A stretch of 39,472 nucleotides of DNA, from the NCBI GenBank assembly GCA_945877505.1, contig CAMDWT010000018.1:1-39472 (forward strand). The letters run 5' to 3'. The first letter of the stretch is position 1; the number at the start of each line of letters is the position of its first letter. Position numbers and translations under genes: made by a program. Of this stretch, positions 26,998 to 35,973 are shown in pieces. Source of the DNA: Crenothrix polyspora (lineage in GTDB: Bacteria > Pseudomonadota > Gammaproteobacteria > Methylococcales > Methylomonadaceae). The notes below the pieces were generated by a model. It was not told the DNA's origin and ran no database searches. It saw only the letters and a list, made by a program, of their open reading frames with translations.

Positions 26998-29900
26998 TGA
27001 CCGCGATTAATAAATTAGAGGTCATTAAATTTCCTTTATACGATACCCGCTTAATTGAAGCCAGTGCCGGCACCGGTAAAACCTTTACGATTGCCGCTTT
27101 GTATGTGCGCTTAATCTTAAACCATCAGTTAGGCACGGCTTTTCAAAATAGACCGTTGTTACCGCCCGATATTTTGGTGGTTACTTTTACAGAAGCAGCG
27201 ACTAAAGAGTTACGCGATAGAATTCGTGCGCGCTTAAGTGCTGCCGCACGTTTTTTTCGTGGGCACAACGAAGAGGCCGATCCATTTTTGACCGAATTGT
27301 GTCTAGATTACCCAGAAGAATCGCAGCGTTTACAGTGTGCACAGCGCTTAGAGTTAGCGGCAAACTGGATGGATGAAGCGGCGGTGTATACCATTCATGG
27401 TTGGTGTAATCGTATGCTAAAACAGCATGCTTTTGATAGCGGCAGTCTGTTTCGCTTAGAGCTTAAGCCCGATGAAACGGAGTTATTAAATCAAGTTGTT
27501 CGCGATTATTGGCGTACTTTTTACTATGCGTTATCGACAGAAAACAAGTTTCTGCCAGAAATATTTGCCGAGTTTAAAACCCCAGAGACCTTGTTAAAGG
27601 TCGTTAAAGATTTTTTGATTAAAGACGATCCGATTACAACGGATGTGCTACTCGCTAAAGATATTAATGGCCTGTGTGAGTCGTTTTATAGCAAACGTAA
27701 TGCTGATTTGCTGGCTTTAAAAGCGCCTTGGACGCTGTGGGCAGGGGAGATGCGACTGTTAATTGAAAAGGCCGTTGCTGATAAAGTGTTGCCAGGGAAA
27801 AATTATCAAGCTAGGTATGTAGAGACGTGGTTTAGTAAAATTCAAGACTGGGTTGATACCCCTAGCCTAATTAAACTCGAGTTATCAGACACCGCCTTTG
27901 GTAATTTATCAGCCCAAGGTTTAGATAAGTTAACGCTGTCGGGTGAACCGCCAAAACATCCGGGTTTTGATGTGATAGGCATTCTGCCGGCACAAGTAGA
28001 GGCCTTACCTACGTTAAAAACGACATTAATGGGACATGCGGTGCAGTGGATGCGGGGCCGAGCGAGCTCAGAAAAAAATCGTTTAGCCCAAATGTCCTAT
28101 AACGACATGCTAACCGGTTTAGATTTTGCATTGCAGGGTCAAAATGGTGCGCAGTTTGCTCAGGTGATTCGTCAGCAGTTTCCTATTGCCTTAATTGACG
28201 AGTTTCAGGATACCGACCCAGTGCAATATCGGATTTTTGAGACACTCTATCCCCCGTCGGAAACCGGTGCTTTAGGTTGTTTTATGATTGGCGATCCTAA
28301 GCAGGCAATCTATTCGTTTAGGGGCGCGGATATTTTTACTTATCTAAAAGCCTACGAAGCCACTAAAGGAAAACACTACACCTTAGACAAAAATTATCGC
28401 TCAACTCACGCTTTGGTTGAGGGCGTTAATCAACTATTTGAGTTTGCGGAGGCGCAACAGGAAACACGGGGCGCCTTTTTGTTTAAAAAGGCTAAAGATA
28501 ATAATCCCTTGCCATTTTTGGCCGTTGAAGCGCAAGGACGTAAAGATGCGTGGGTGATTAAAAATAAAAAGGCTACCGCGTTAACGTGTTGGTATTGGGA
28601 GAGCACGAGTGCGGTTTCTCAGGATGAGTATCGTGCCAAAATGGCAGACGTCACGGCCAGTGAGATTGTCCGCTTGCTTAATGCCTCTGACGATAATAAA
28701 ACGGGCTTTGCTGGTCAATCAGCCTGTAAACCTTTACAGCCAAATGATATTGCAATTTTAGTGCGTACCGGTAAAGAAGCTTCACTGATGCGAAGAGCGT
28801 TGGCAAAGCGACGGTTGCCGAGTGTTTATTTGTCAGAGCGGGATTCTATTTTTGCCCGTGCTGAAGCGACTGATGTATTGATTTGGTTAAAAGCCTTAGC
28901 TGATCCGCGAAATGAATCTAAAGTAAGGGCGGCATTAAGTACGGCGACCTTAGGCTTTACTTTTCAAGCCTTACAAGCGTTCGTCGTTGATGAAATCAGC
29001 TGGGAGACTCAATTAGAGCGTTTTAGTCAGTATCACACTAGTTGGTTGCAAGACGGTATTTTACCGGCCTTACGACGGTTAATAAATGATTACAATATAC
29101 AGCGTGTGGGCGTAGAAGTAGGTGAGGGCGAGCGTACACTGACCAATCTATTGCATCTTGCTGAGTTGTTACAAACCGCCAGTGCCCAATTAGAAGGTGA
29201 ACCTGCCTTAATTCGATATTTAGCAGAAGCGATTGCCGATGAAGGCAGTCAGACTAATGATGAGAATGTCTTAAGGCTAGAGAGCGATGCTGATTTAATT
29301 AAGATTGTGACCATTCATAAGTCCAAGGGTTTGGAATATCCCTTGGTATTTTTACCCTTTATCTGTGCTTTTAGAGAGCCGAGTCATCGGGATAGTTATT
29401 TTAAATATCATGATGAAAATAACACCTTGTGTGTTGATTTAAATAAAACAAATGCCAGTAAAGTACTCACTGATAAAGAGCGCTTACAAGAAGATTTACG
29501 CTTAATGTACGTCGCCATAACACGCGCGCAATATGGTTGTTGGTTGGGCATTGCCCCTATTAAAAAAGGCAAAACATCGGCGTGTCAGTTAGAGAAAAGC
29601 GCATTGGGGTATTTATTGGCGTGGTCAACTGAGGACGTTGCCAGTGACTTATCTGCTCGTTTAAACCAGATGAAAGGTAAATGTGAGTCGATAGCGGTCA
29701 CGGTGTTGCCAGAAATTACCCTGGATAACTATGTCGCAAATGCGAAAGCGCCAACTATGGGAGTTGCCCGTAGCGCAGACATAAAGATCAGCGATAATTG
29801 GTGGATTGCCAGTTACAGTGCATTAAAGCACAGCAGCCAAGTGGGTCAGAAAAACTTACCCGATGAGCCGGAAACAGCGCAAGACGCCACAGAAGGCGAT

Positions 29901-30683
29901 GAAGCCGAGAATGACGAGCTTATTAGCGCTGTAAACGGAGTAACTATTTATGATTTACCCAAAGGCGCAGGGCCGGGGCTTTTAATCCATAGCTTATTAG
30001 AGCAGTGTGGGCGCGTTGGTTTTAAAGCCAGTTTAGAAAATGAAGACAAGCGTCGATTGCTCATTCAAAGTCTTTTTACTCAAGCGTCATGGAAAGACAA
30101 AACCACGATTATTGAAACGGCCTTACCGCAGTGGTTGTCTATGCCCTTGCTGGATAATGAGGTCGTGACATTAGCGACTTTAGATAGCGGCCACTATCAA
30201 GTTGAAATGGAATTTTTAATGGGTGCTGACAAGGTTGATTTGTTAGTCGTTGATAAGTTACTGAGTCAGTATTTTTACCCAGACCAAGCGCGACCTAAAT
30301 TAAACTTCAAATGGGTAAATGGCTTGATGAAAGGTTTTATCGATTTAGTGTTTATGCATAATAATCAATATTATATTGCCGATTATAAATTTAACAGTTT
30401 AGGGGCCAATGCAACAGCCTATTCAAACGCCTCTTTAGACCTTGCCATGCTCGAGAAACGGTATGATTTACAATTGGTCATTTATGTCTTGGCCTTACAT
30501 CGCTTACTAAAGTATCGGATCGCTGAGTATGATTATGATAAGCATATCGGTGGTGGTGTCTATTTGTTCTTAAGAGGTTTTCAAAGTGCATCAGGTGGCC
30601 GTGTGGTGACTAAACCCGCAAAAATATTGATTGAAACCTTAGATGATTTGTTTGGTAAAAGGCCTAAAGGAGACAATGCATGA
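26997..30683 (+). CDS. recB: exonuclease V subunit RecB (helicase-nuclease)
   Basis: RecB is the 3'-5' helicase and the nuclease of RecBCD. It has 1228 residues. A UvrD-type helicase opens with ASAGTGKTFTIAALYVR (Walker A), then VVTFTEAATKELRDRIRARL, ALIDEFQDTDPVQYRIF (Walker B), GDPKQAIYSFRGAD, and a later IVTIHKSKGLEYPLVFLPF and LMYVAITRAQYG. The C-terminal nuclease shows GFIDLVF and YYIADYKFN, the D and DxK catalytic residues. An open frame continues upstream into recC, but the correct start is the ATG at 26997 (MTAINKLEV). It is preceded by AGGAG and overlaps the recC stop by one base. Confidence 0.96.
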   Translation: MTAINKLEVIKFPLYDTRLIEASAGTGKTFTIAALYVRLILNHQLGTAFQNRPLLPPDILVVTFTEAATKELRDRIRARLSAAARFFRGHNEEADPFLTELCLDYPEESQRLQCAQRLELAANWMDEAAVYTIHGWCNRMLKQHAFDSGSLFRLELKPDETELLNQVVRDYWRTFYYALSTENKFLPEIFAEFKTPETLLKVVKDFLIKDDPITTDVLLAKDINGLCESFYSKRNADLLALKAPWTLWAGEMRLLIEKAVADKVLPGKNYQARYVETWFSKIQDWVDTPSLIKLELSDTAFGNLSAQGLDKLTLSGEPPKHPGFDVIGILPAQVEALPTLKTTLMGHAVQWMRGRASSEKNRLAQMSYNDMLTGLDFALQGQNGAQFAQVIRQQFPIALIDEFQDTDPVQYRIFETLYPPSETGALGCFMIGDPKQAIYSFRGADIFTYLKAYEATKGKHYTLDKNYRSTHALVEGVNQLFEFAEAQQETRGAFLFKKAKDNNPLPFLAVEAQGRKDAWVIKNKKATALTCWYWESTSAVSQDEYRAKMADVTASEIVRLLNASDDNKTGFAGQSACKPLQPNDIAILVRTGKEASLMRRALAKRRLPSVYLSERDSIFARAEATDVLIWLKALADPRNESKVRAALSTATLGFTFQALQAFVVDEISWETQLERFSQYHTSWLQDGILPALRRLINDYNIQRVGVEVGEGERTLTNLLHLAELLQTASAQLEGEPALIRYLAEAIADEGSQTNDENVLRLESDADLIKIVTIHKSKGLEYPLVFLPFICAFREPSHRDSYFKYHDENNTLCVDLNKTNASKVLTDKERLQEDLRLMYVAITRAQYGCWLGIAPIKKGKTSACQLEKSALGYLLAWSTEDVASDLSARLNQMKGKCESIAVTVLPEITLDNYVANAKAPTMGVARSADIKISDNWWIASYSALKHSSQVGQKNLPDEPETAQDATEGDEAENDELISAVNGVTIYDLPKGAGPGLLIHSLLEQCGRVGFKASLENEDKRRLLIQSLFTQASWKDKTTIIETALPQWLSMPLLDNEVVTLATLDSGHYQVEMEFLMGADKVDLLVVDKLLSQYFYPDQARPKLNFKWVNGLMKGFIDLVFMHNNQYYIADYKFNSLGANATAYSNASLDLAMLEKRYDLQLVIYVLALHRLLKYRIAEYDYDKHIGGGVYLFLRGFQSASGGRVVTKPAKILIETLDDLFGKRPKGDNA

Positions 30684-32644
30684 TTATGCAAGCAATCCAA
30701 CAATGGCAGAAGTATTCTTGGTTAAGCTACATTGATGGCGCTTTTGTAAATTTTATTGCAGAACAAGAACCTAACGCGACCGATAGTTTACTCTGGGCGA
30801 GCGCCTTGGTCAGTCAGCAACTAAGTTTAGGCGAAGTGTATGTCGATTTAGCCAAGCTGTCTCAAAACGTGGAAGCGGTATTAGGCATCACTTGTGCTGA
30901 TGAAGCGCAAAGCGCAGATTCGAGTTTAGCAAAAATTAAAAGCTATACCTTAACGGATTGGCAAACAGGTTTAGCGAACACCTTGGTGGTCGGCACAGGC
31001 GAGGGAAATTCGCCGTTGGTGCTGACTGGCTCGCGTTTATATTTAAGGCGTTATTGGCAATGCCAACAAACGGTTGATCAGGGTATTCAGCAGCGCTTGC
31101 TGCCTTGTAGAGACAGTCTGCCGGCGCCATTAAAAGAGCAAATTACGCAATTATTCTCAGCGCAATTGCAACAACCGGATTGGCAGAAAATTGCCTGCGT
31201 TTTAGCACTTCGAGCTCGTTTTAGTATTATCACTGGCGGACCGGGTACGGGTAAAACAACAACACTCACGAAATTATTAGCCATATTAGTTCAGTTATTA
31301 CAAGGCGAGGCTAAGGAGCAACATCGTCTAAATATTTTATTAGCCGCACCGACGGGTAAAGCCGCCGCGCGAGTCAGTGAGTCTATCAATAAAGCCATTA
31401 GCGCGTTGGAGGTAGCGGATGCCATCAAAGCACTGATGCCCACTAAGGCGACCACCTTGCATCGCTTATTAGGCACACAAGCCATGACGCGACAGTTTAA
31501 GCATCATCGTAATAATCCATTCGTAGCCGATATTGTGATTGTGGATGAAGCCTCAATGATTGATTTAGAAATGATGGCCGCATTACTCGATGCCTTGCCC
31601 GAAACAGCGACCTTAATTTTATTAGGCGATAAAGATCAATTAGCTTCTGTAGAGGCTGGTGCCGTATTGGGCGATTTGTGTCAGGGCGCGGTTGAGGTGG
31701 CTTATGATGCGAATACCCAAGCATGGCTTAAAACTTACGCAAAAGAAGACGTAGCGGTGGGTAAGGTGTTAACAGCCAATCAAGCCCTTAATCAACAAAC
31801 GGTAATCTTGAAACATAGTTATCGTTTTGGCGAACATAGCGGTATTGGCCAGTTGGCGACGGTTGTTAATGCGGGTGATTTTGAAAAAGCCCAAGCCATT
31901 TTAGAGTCGCCACACTTTGCAGATTTGCATCCCAAATTGGCTAGCACGAAGCAGACGGCAAAGAATACCTCCAGTGCGGCGAGCGCAGATGGGCTTTTAA
32001 AAGCCTTAGTGTGCGCTAACTGGGGTGAAACAAACGCTGGTATTCCAGAGGCTTGCCAGGGTTATGGTTATTACCGAGCCCTTATTAAAAAACGCCCCAA
32101 AGACAACACCCCCACAGCTATTAATACATGGGCCAAACAAGTACTAAAGGCGTTTGATACCTTTCAGGTTTTATGTGCCTTACGAAAAGGCCAGTGGGGT
32201 GTGGAAGGTTTAAATGAACGGATTGAACACTGGTTGGTAACCGATAAAAAAGCGCAGATGTGGTACGAAGGTCGACCGATTATGATTACCAGTAATGATT
32301 ACAGCTTAGACTTAATGAATGGTGATATTGGACTAGCGCTAATAGATCATACTGAGCAATTACGCGTGGTGTTTATCGCTAATGAGAAAGACCATGCCGA
32401 TGGTTTACATTGGGTATCACCCTTACGCTTACCGCATGTTGAAACGGCTTATGCGATGACCGTACATAAGTCACAAGGGTCTGAATTTAATCACGTGGCG
32501 ATGGTGCTGCCGGATGTTGCAAGTCGAGTGCTTACCCGAGAATTGATTTATACCGGAATTACCCGCGCTAAAGAAAATTTTAGCTTAATTGAACCAAGCG
32601 CTGGTGTGTTTAGCCTAGCCATTAAAGCAAGTTGTGTTGGGTAA
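30680..32644 (+). CDS. recD: exonuclease V subunit RecD (helicase)
   Basis: RecD is the 5'-3' helicase that drives RecBCD before Chi. It has 654 residues (E. coli 608). Visible are Walker A ITGGPGTGKTTTLTKLLAIL (about 190-210), LLAAPTGKAAARVSESI, TLHRLLG, IVIVDEASMIDLEMMAALLD, LLGDKDQLASVEAGAVLGDL, and the C-terminal YAMTVHKSQGSEFNHVAMVL and ELIYTGITRAKE. The ATG overlaps the recB stop (ATGA) and follows AAAGGAG. An ATG two codons later is the alternative start. Confidence 0.96.
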   Translation: MIMQAIQQWQKYSWLSYIDGAFVNFIAEQEPNATDSLLWASALVSQQLSLGEVYVDLAKLSQNVEAVLGITCADEAQSADSSLAKIKSYTLTDWQTGLANTLVVGTGEGNSPLVLTGSRLYLRRYWQCQQTVDQGIQQRLLPCRDSLPAPLKEQITQLFSAQLQQPDWQKIACVLALRARFSIITGGPGTGKTTTLTKLLAILVQLLQGEAKEQHRLNILLAAPTGKAAARVSESINKAISALEVADAIKALMPTKATTLHRLLGTQAMTRQFKHHRNNPFVADIVIVDEASMIDLEMMAALLDALPETATLILLGDKDQLASVEAGAVLGDLCQGAVEVAYDANTQAWLKTYAKEDVAVGKVLTANQALNQQTVILKHSYRFGEHSGIGQLATVVNAGDFEKAQAILESPHFADLHPKLASTKQTAKNTSSAASADGLLKALVCANWGETNAGIPEACQGYGYYRALIKKRPKDNTPTAINTWAKQVLKAFDTFQVLCALRKGQWGVEGLNERIEHWLVTDKKAQMWYEGRPIMITSNDYSLDLMNGDIGLALIDHTEQLRVVFIANEKDHADGLHWVSPLRLPHVETAYAMTVHKSQGSEFNHVAMVLPDVASRVLTRELIYTGITRAKENFSLIEPSAGVFSLAIKASCVG

Positions 32645-33053
32645 TGTACTGCTTTTGCTGGTAAATAGAGCGGAAAGTCGTGTGCAGGTAGTTCCCATGC
32701 ACGGTTTGTTGTGGGAGGGTTGGCGTAAGCTAGATCGTTAATCTACTCGTTTGTTTATCATCAAAACTAGTTATACATACTTAATTCATAACCATCAGAA
32801 ATCAACAAGTCAGGAGCCTTTATCTCCGTACCAACTCTTACCCATTTTATTAATATTTTTCCACAAACATTAAGCGCTTTGCTTAACAATTGTTCATATT
32901 GTGCTCCTTAGTGCAGTGCTATATTAATCTTGGTTTCAAAAAAAAACTGGGCTATAAAACTGGATAGGGTTAGGCCAGGCTGAGAGCCAGTTTTATTCGG
33001 GCATGCTTATTGGGTTATTTGTAAGCTAAAATAACAATTACTTGGAATAGGGT
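32645..33053. other. 409-base non-coding gap
   Basis: The left 100 bases carry the intron-like hairpins described separately. The rest is AT-rich. A direct repeat AAAACTGG (32943 and 32956) has its inverse CCAGTTTT at 32987, followed by TTTTATT-like sequence. This could be a weak terminator-like fold. No convincing ORF is seen. Confidence 0.4.
32667..32741 (+). mobile_element. possible group II intron 3' end remnant (domains V-VI)
   Basis: The stretch AGAGCGGAAAGTCGTGTGCA through CATGCACGGTTTGTTGTGGG to GGCGTAAGCTAG looks like the region that follows the maturase gene in bacterial group II introns. AAGTCGTG (32675-32682) can pair with CACGGTTT (32700-32707), as in the lower stem of domain V. 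A small hairpin closed by GTAA (32720-32733) then sits where domain VI would be. No reverse transcriptase or other intron domain is present, so it is at most a truncated tail. It begins 25 bases after the recD stop. The evidence is pattern memory plus pairing. Confidence 0.4.
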
Positions 33054-33641
33054 ATGAAGAAAATAGGTTTTTTATTACTACTAATTGGTTTTACTAATGT
33101 TTATGGAGAAAGTTGTTTTGATGTCGCTGATTGTCAGGTGAAAGCCGATCAAGGTAATGCTGATGCACAATTCAGTTTAGGGTTGATGTATGCCTTAGAT
33201 GAAATTCACCAAGATTTTAAAGAAGCAGCCAAATGGTATAGAAGGTCGGCCGAGCAAGGTAATGCAGGCGCCCAATACAATTTGGGTTTGATGTATATAA
33301 ACGGACACGGGGTTGCTAAGGATTACAAAGAAGCCGTCAAGTGGATTAGAAAGTCCGCAGGCCAAGGTATCACAGATGCACTCTTCAATTTAGGGGGGAT
33401 GTATGCCAAGGGTCAAGGTGTTCCTCAGGATTATGTGATGGCCTACATGTATTGGGATGTTTCGGCCACTCGTAATGTTGAAGCTTTGCCTGCTAGGGAT
33501 GAAGTGGCTAAAGCAATGACTCTTGCTCAAATAGAAAAGGCACAGACATTGTCCCAAACTTGTTTAGCATCAAAATACAAAAACTGTATTTATGATTCTG
33601 TCACAGAAATAACGAATACGCACTCTAAAAGCATTCACTAA
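33054..33641 (+). CDS. secreted Sel1-repeat protein
   Basis: 195 residues. A signal peptide (MKKIGFLLLLIGFTNVYGES, cleavage near 18-20) is followed by three Sel1-like (TPR-class) repeats at about 37-72, 73-108 and 109-144. These are recognised by GNADAQFSLGLMYA, GNAGAQYNLGLMYINGHGV and ITDALFNLGGMYAKGQGV, with KEAAKWYRRSAEQ spacers. A helical tail without repeats follows. Such repeats mediate protein contacts in the periplasm or outside the cell; no partner is indicated. The ATG follows TTGGAATAGGGT. The gene stands alone. Confidence 0.85.
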   Translation: MKKIGFLLLLIGFTNVYGESCFDVADCQVKADQGNADAQFSLGLMYALDEIHQDFKEAAKWYRRSAEQGNAGAQYNLGLMYINGHGVAKDYKEAVKWIRKSAGQGITDALFNLGGMYAKGQGVPQDYVMAYMYWDVSATRNVEALPARDEVAKAMTLAQIEKAQTLSQTCLASKYKNCIYDSVTEITNTHSKSIH

Positions 33642-34376
33642 CAAGTAGTCACTAACAGAGATCCACTTAATATAAAAAACTAGTCTGGATTGGTATTAAA
33701 ACCCTACAGAAACAAAAGGGTCGACGCCTTTTTTTGTAGCGTGAGTTTGTTTGATGGCTCAACATGAAAGTGGTTTGAAATAATGCGGGAAGACAATGAG
33801 TTTTAATTTGCCACTTATATTTTTTACTAGTGTATTTTTTGCGAATTTTGTTGATGTGATTGGTGATCAGGTGTGCGTTATTAAAACTAAGCGGGACGGG
33901 GTTTGCAACCCCGTTCTTAACGTTTAAGGTTTCGAAAGTTATTGAGGCATCTAAACGTTTCGGTCGGGGTTGTAAACCCCGACCGGCTGAGTTATTTATA
34001 AAAATTTATTAAAGGGTTGACGTTGCAGTTAGTAGGTCTAGGGCTAGTTTTTGCGGACTCTACAGTGGTTTTTAGAGCAATAAAAACGATAAATTTAAGC
34101 TATTCATACGATCGTAGGATTTCGAAATACTGAATAACTGTTTATAGTTAATTTAAAGTCTTGTTAATTTTAATAAGGATGACAGGTAGCGCTCCTCCAG
34201 TTATTGGGGTGTTTATTGATGCCCATAAAGGACGTCTAATACGCCAAGTTCTATGCGACGGCTAAATAATTAAGCGTAATAACCCCCCCGCTCCTTTTAG
34301 TGGTGTCAGAAAAATTAGAATAAGCCAGACTAAATATCTGATGTTAAGTAGCCTCAATTATTTAGGAGAAAAAAAT
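33642..34376. other. 735-base gap with REP-like pair
   Basis: There is no ORF with coding character. It contains the two palindromes at 33896 and 33961. The right end has the ribosome binding site TTTAGGAG of the DUF805 gene. A run of seven C at about 34285 stands out in otherwise AT-rich sequence. Nothing else was recognised. Confidence 0.6.
33896..33985. repeat. composite of two REP-like palindromes (BIME-like)
   Basis: Unit 1: ACGGGGTT-TGC-AACCCCGT (33896-33914). Unit 2: CGGTCGGGGTT-GTA-AACCCCGACCG (33961-33985), a perfect 11-bp stem. Between them an inverted pair, AACGTTTA (33919-33926) and TAAACGTT (33952-33959), brackets the spacer, so the whole can fold as one branched structure. GGGGTTTGCAACCCC-type palindromes are typical of REP elements moved by RAYT transposases. 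No transposase is in the window. Confidence 0.75.
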
Positions 34377-34868
34377 ATGTACTGTAGTGAATGCGGTAAA
34401 AAAAATGGCTCTGATGCAGAGTTTTGTATTGAGTGTGGCTCATTCATTTTTTTTGAAACCCAAAATACCAAAAAAGATCAGATGGATACTCAAAGTGCCC
34501 ATGGAATGAGTTTTATAAAGTCCCTTTCATCCTGTTTCTTAAACTACGCAAACTTTGATGGTAGAGCTTCTCGCTCTGAATATTGGTGGTTTATGTTGTT
34601 TTATTTATTACTCGATGGGTGTGGCGTTATTGTAGAAGCCGCTATGCCAAGCTTTAACGTAGTTTCAGAGCTACACATAGTGACAAACTTAATTGCTCTG
34701 ATCTTATTACTCCCTTCGATAGCGGTAACCTCAAGAAGGCTTCATGACACGGGCAGAAGTGGATGGAAGCAATTATGGGTGCTTACTATTATTGGAATAA
34801 TCCCTGTCATTATCTGGCTAGCCTCCCAAAGTAACCCGTATAAAAATAAGTACGGGGTTATTCGTTAA
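34377..34868 (+). CDS. zinc-ribbon DUF805 membrane protein
   Basis: 163 residues from the ATG at 34377, chosen because TTTAGGAG lies 8-9 bases upstream. An in-frame ATG at 34341 has no ribosome binding site. The N-terminus is a zinc ribbon, MYCSECGKKN and EFCIECGSF (C3, C6, C17, C20). The DUF805 membrane domain follows, with FDGRASRSEYWWFMLFYLLL, a second and third hydrophobic stretch, the family motif SRRLHDTGRSGWKQLW, and NPYKNKYG near the end. About four membrane helices are expected. The function of DUF805 is unknown. It stands alone, with a hairpin 14 bases past the stop. Confidence 0.88.
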   Translation: MYCSECGKKNGSDAEFCIECGSFIFFETQNTKKDQMDTQSAHGMSFIKSLSSCFLNYANFDGRASRSEYWWFMLFYLLLDGCGVIVEAAMPSFNVVSELHIVTNLIALILLLPSIAVTSRRLHDTGRSGWKQLWVLTIIGIIPVIIWLASQSNPYKNKYGVIR

Positions 34869-34882
34869 TAGACATAAAAAAA

Positions 34883-34916
34883 GGCGAAATTAAGCAACTA
34901 GACCCTTAGTTTCGCC
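34883..34916 (-). terminator. hairpin with T-run on the minus strand
   Basis: GGCGAAATTAAG (34883-34894) pairs with CTTAGTTTCGCC (34905-34916), 12 bp with one T-G wobble. A-rich sequence (seven A) lies on the left, so the T-run exists only for minus-strand transcripts. The nearest genes on both sides are on the + strand, so the orientation is unexpected. It may act simply as a stem protecting the 3' end. Confidence 0.5.
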
Positions 34917-34956
34917 CTGTTAGTTCAAATTTAAGTAACTAAGATACGGTAAGACC

Positions 34957-35898
34957 TTGAAAAAGAAAATGCTAAAACTAAAGGGTAGGGTTTTAAGAAT
35001 TGGAATACGAATGCTCTATTTTTATCAGTTTAGACGGTTCTATAAAAAAATAGCGTTAAGCAAATTTGGTAACGTCTTAAATAAAGTGACTCCTGATGTA
35101 AAAAAGCGTATTGAACAAAAGTTTACCCGAGCTTATTTAGCCACTTTTATATCATTAGAACAAAGAATTATCTTTAATAGCAGTCATTACCATTATATTG
35201 ATGAACATCTCACTGATTCCTTTTTTCGTCAGATCAATAAAGGGATAGTTTTATGGGGTATGGATTGTGACACAGATGCGCATCAGATTGTCTTGACCAT
35301 TCCTCACGGAACCAGTGCAGAGGGGGACTTGTTATTAGAATATCGATTTAATAATAAGGTATTACATCAACTGACCTTTTCATTTATTGAGGGACAGTTA
35401 ATGGGAATGGAACAGAAGCAACTTGTATTTATTGGTGGCTCTCAAGGTCGACTAGGTAAGTCAGAGTCAATAAGAATTGCATCAAAGCAAAACAGAGAAA
35501 TAAGCCCATCTACCGCATTGGTCATTGCATTAAAAGCAATAAGCAAAACCCTTGCTATAGAAAACATAACGGGGGTAAAAGCAGAGCATCATATTTCTAT
35601 GCAAGGTGACCCATGCTTAAAAGGACAGCATTCTTATAATCAGCTTTGGCTTAAAAACTATGGGATTGAAACCGCGTTATTTTATGTAATGCCAACTCAT
35701 GCAAGCCCTTCTGAATCAGAGCCGGTAGCAGGAAGCCACGCATCTCGAACAAGAAGAAAAAGAAAAAATAGGCAGAATTTATTGACTGTCATTGAACTAG
35801 GCTTTGCTAACTACGTTTCTAGCCAAGTCCGGTCTAGTCACTATTGTGATGACTCAGCAAGAAGTGAATATGAAAGAGGACTAACCCTCACGTTATGA
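34957..35898 (+). CDS. VirK/YbjX-like (DUF535) protein
   Basis: 313 residues, no membrane segment. The pattern VLHQLTFSF, QLVFIGGSQGRLG (about 164-176), ALVIALKAISKTLAIENITG (about 190-209) and EHHISMQGD fits the DUF535 family (YbjX/VirK), in which a GGLQG motif is followed by a long helix and a gi..i.gv strand. The function is not established; some members affect envelope or peptide resistance. The first codon is TTG at 34957. ATG at 34969 is equally possible, and neither has a good ribosome binding site. Residues about 250-280 are unusually basic (RTRRKRKNRQ). The gene ends just before a REP-like palindrome. Confidence 0.6.
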   Translation: MKKKMLKLKGRVLRIGIRMLYFYQFRRFYKKIALSKFGNVLNKVTPDVKKRIEQKFTRAYLATFISLEQRIIFNSSHYHYIDEHLTDSFFRQINKGIVLWGMDCDTDAHQIVLTIPHGTSAEGDLLLEYRFNNKVLHQLTFSFIEGQLMGMEQKQLVFIGGSQGRLGKSESIRIASKQNREISPSTALVIALKAISKTLAIENITGVKAEHHISMQGDPCLKGQHSYNQLWLKNYGIETALFYVMPTHASPSESEPVAGSHASRTRRKRKNRQNLLTVIELGFANYVSSQVRSSHYCDDSARSEYERGLTLTL

Positions 35899-35923
35899 AA
35901 AAAGAGGTCTGCCCCCTTTTACC

Positions 35924-35949
35924 CGGTCGGGGATGTAAACCCCGATCGG
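35924..35949. repeat. REP-like palindrome, third copy
   Basis: Its sequence matches the unit at 33961 except for two bases. The left arm CGGTCGGGG (35924-35932) pairs with CCCCGATCG (35940-35948). The loop is ATGTAAA. It sits between the convergent DUF535-like gene and the minus-strand gene at 35974, where it could also stop transcription both ways. Confidence 0.75.
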
Positions 35950-35973
35950 CTCATAAGTAACACATTGTTGCAA

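Noticed and set aside
33896-33985. Attenuator or riboswitch for the DUF805 gene
   Set aside because: It is about 400 bases upstream, and the same palindrome recurs after another gene, which fits a dispersed repeat better.
34341-34376. Earlier ATG for the DUF805 gene
   Set aside because: It lacks a ribosome binding site, and the zinc ribbon begins exactly at the ATG of 34377, which has TTTAGGAG in front.
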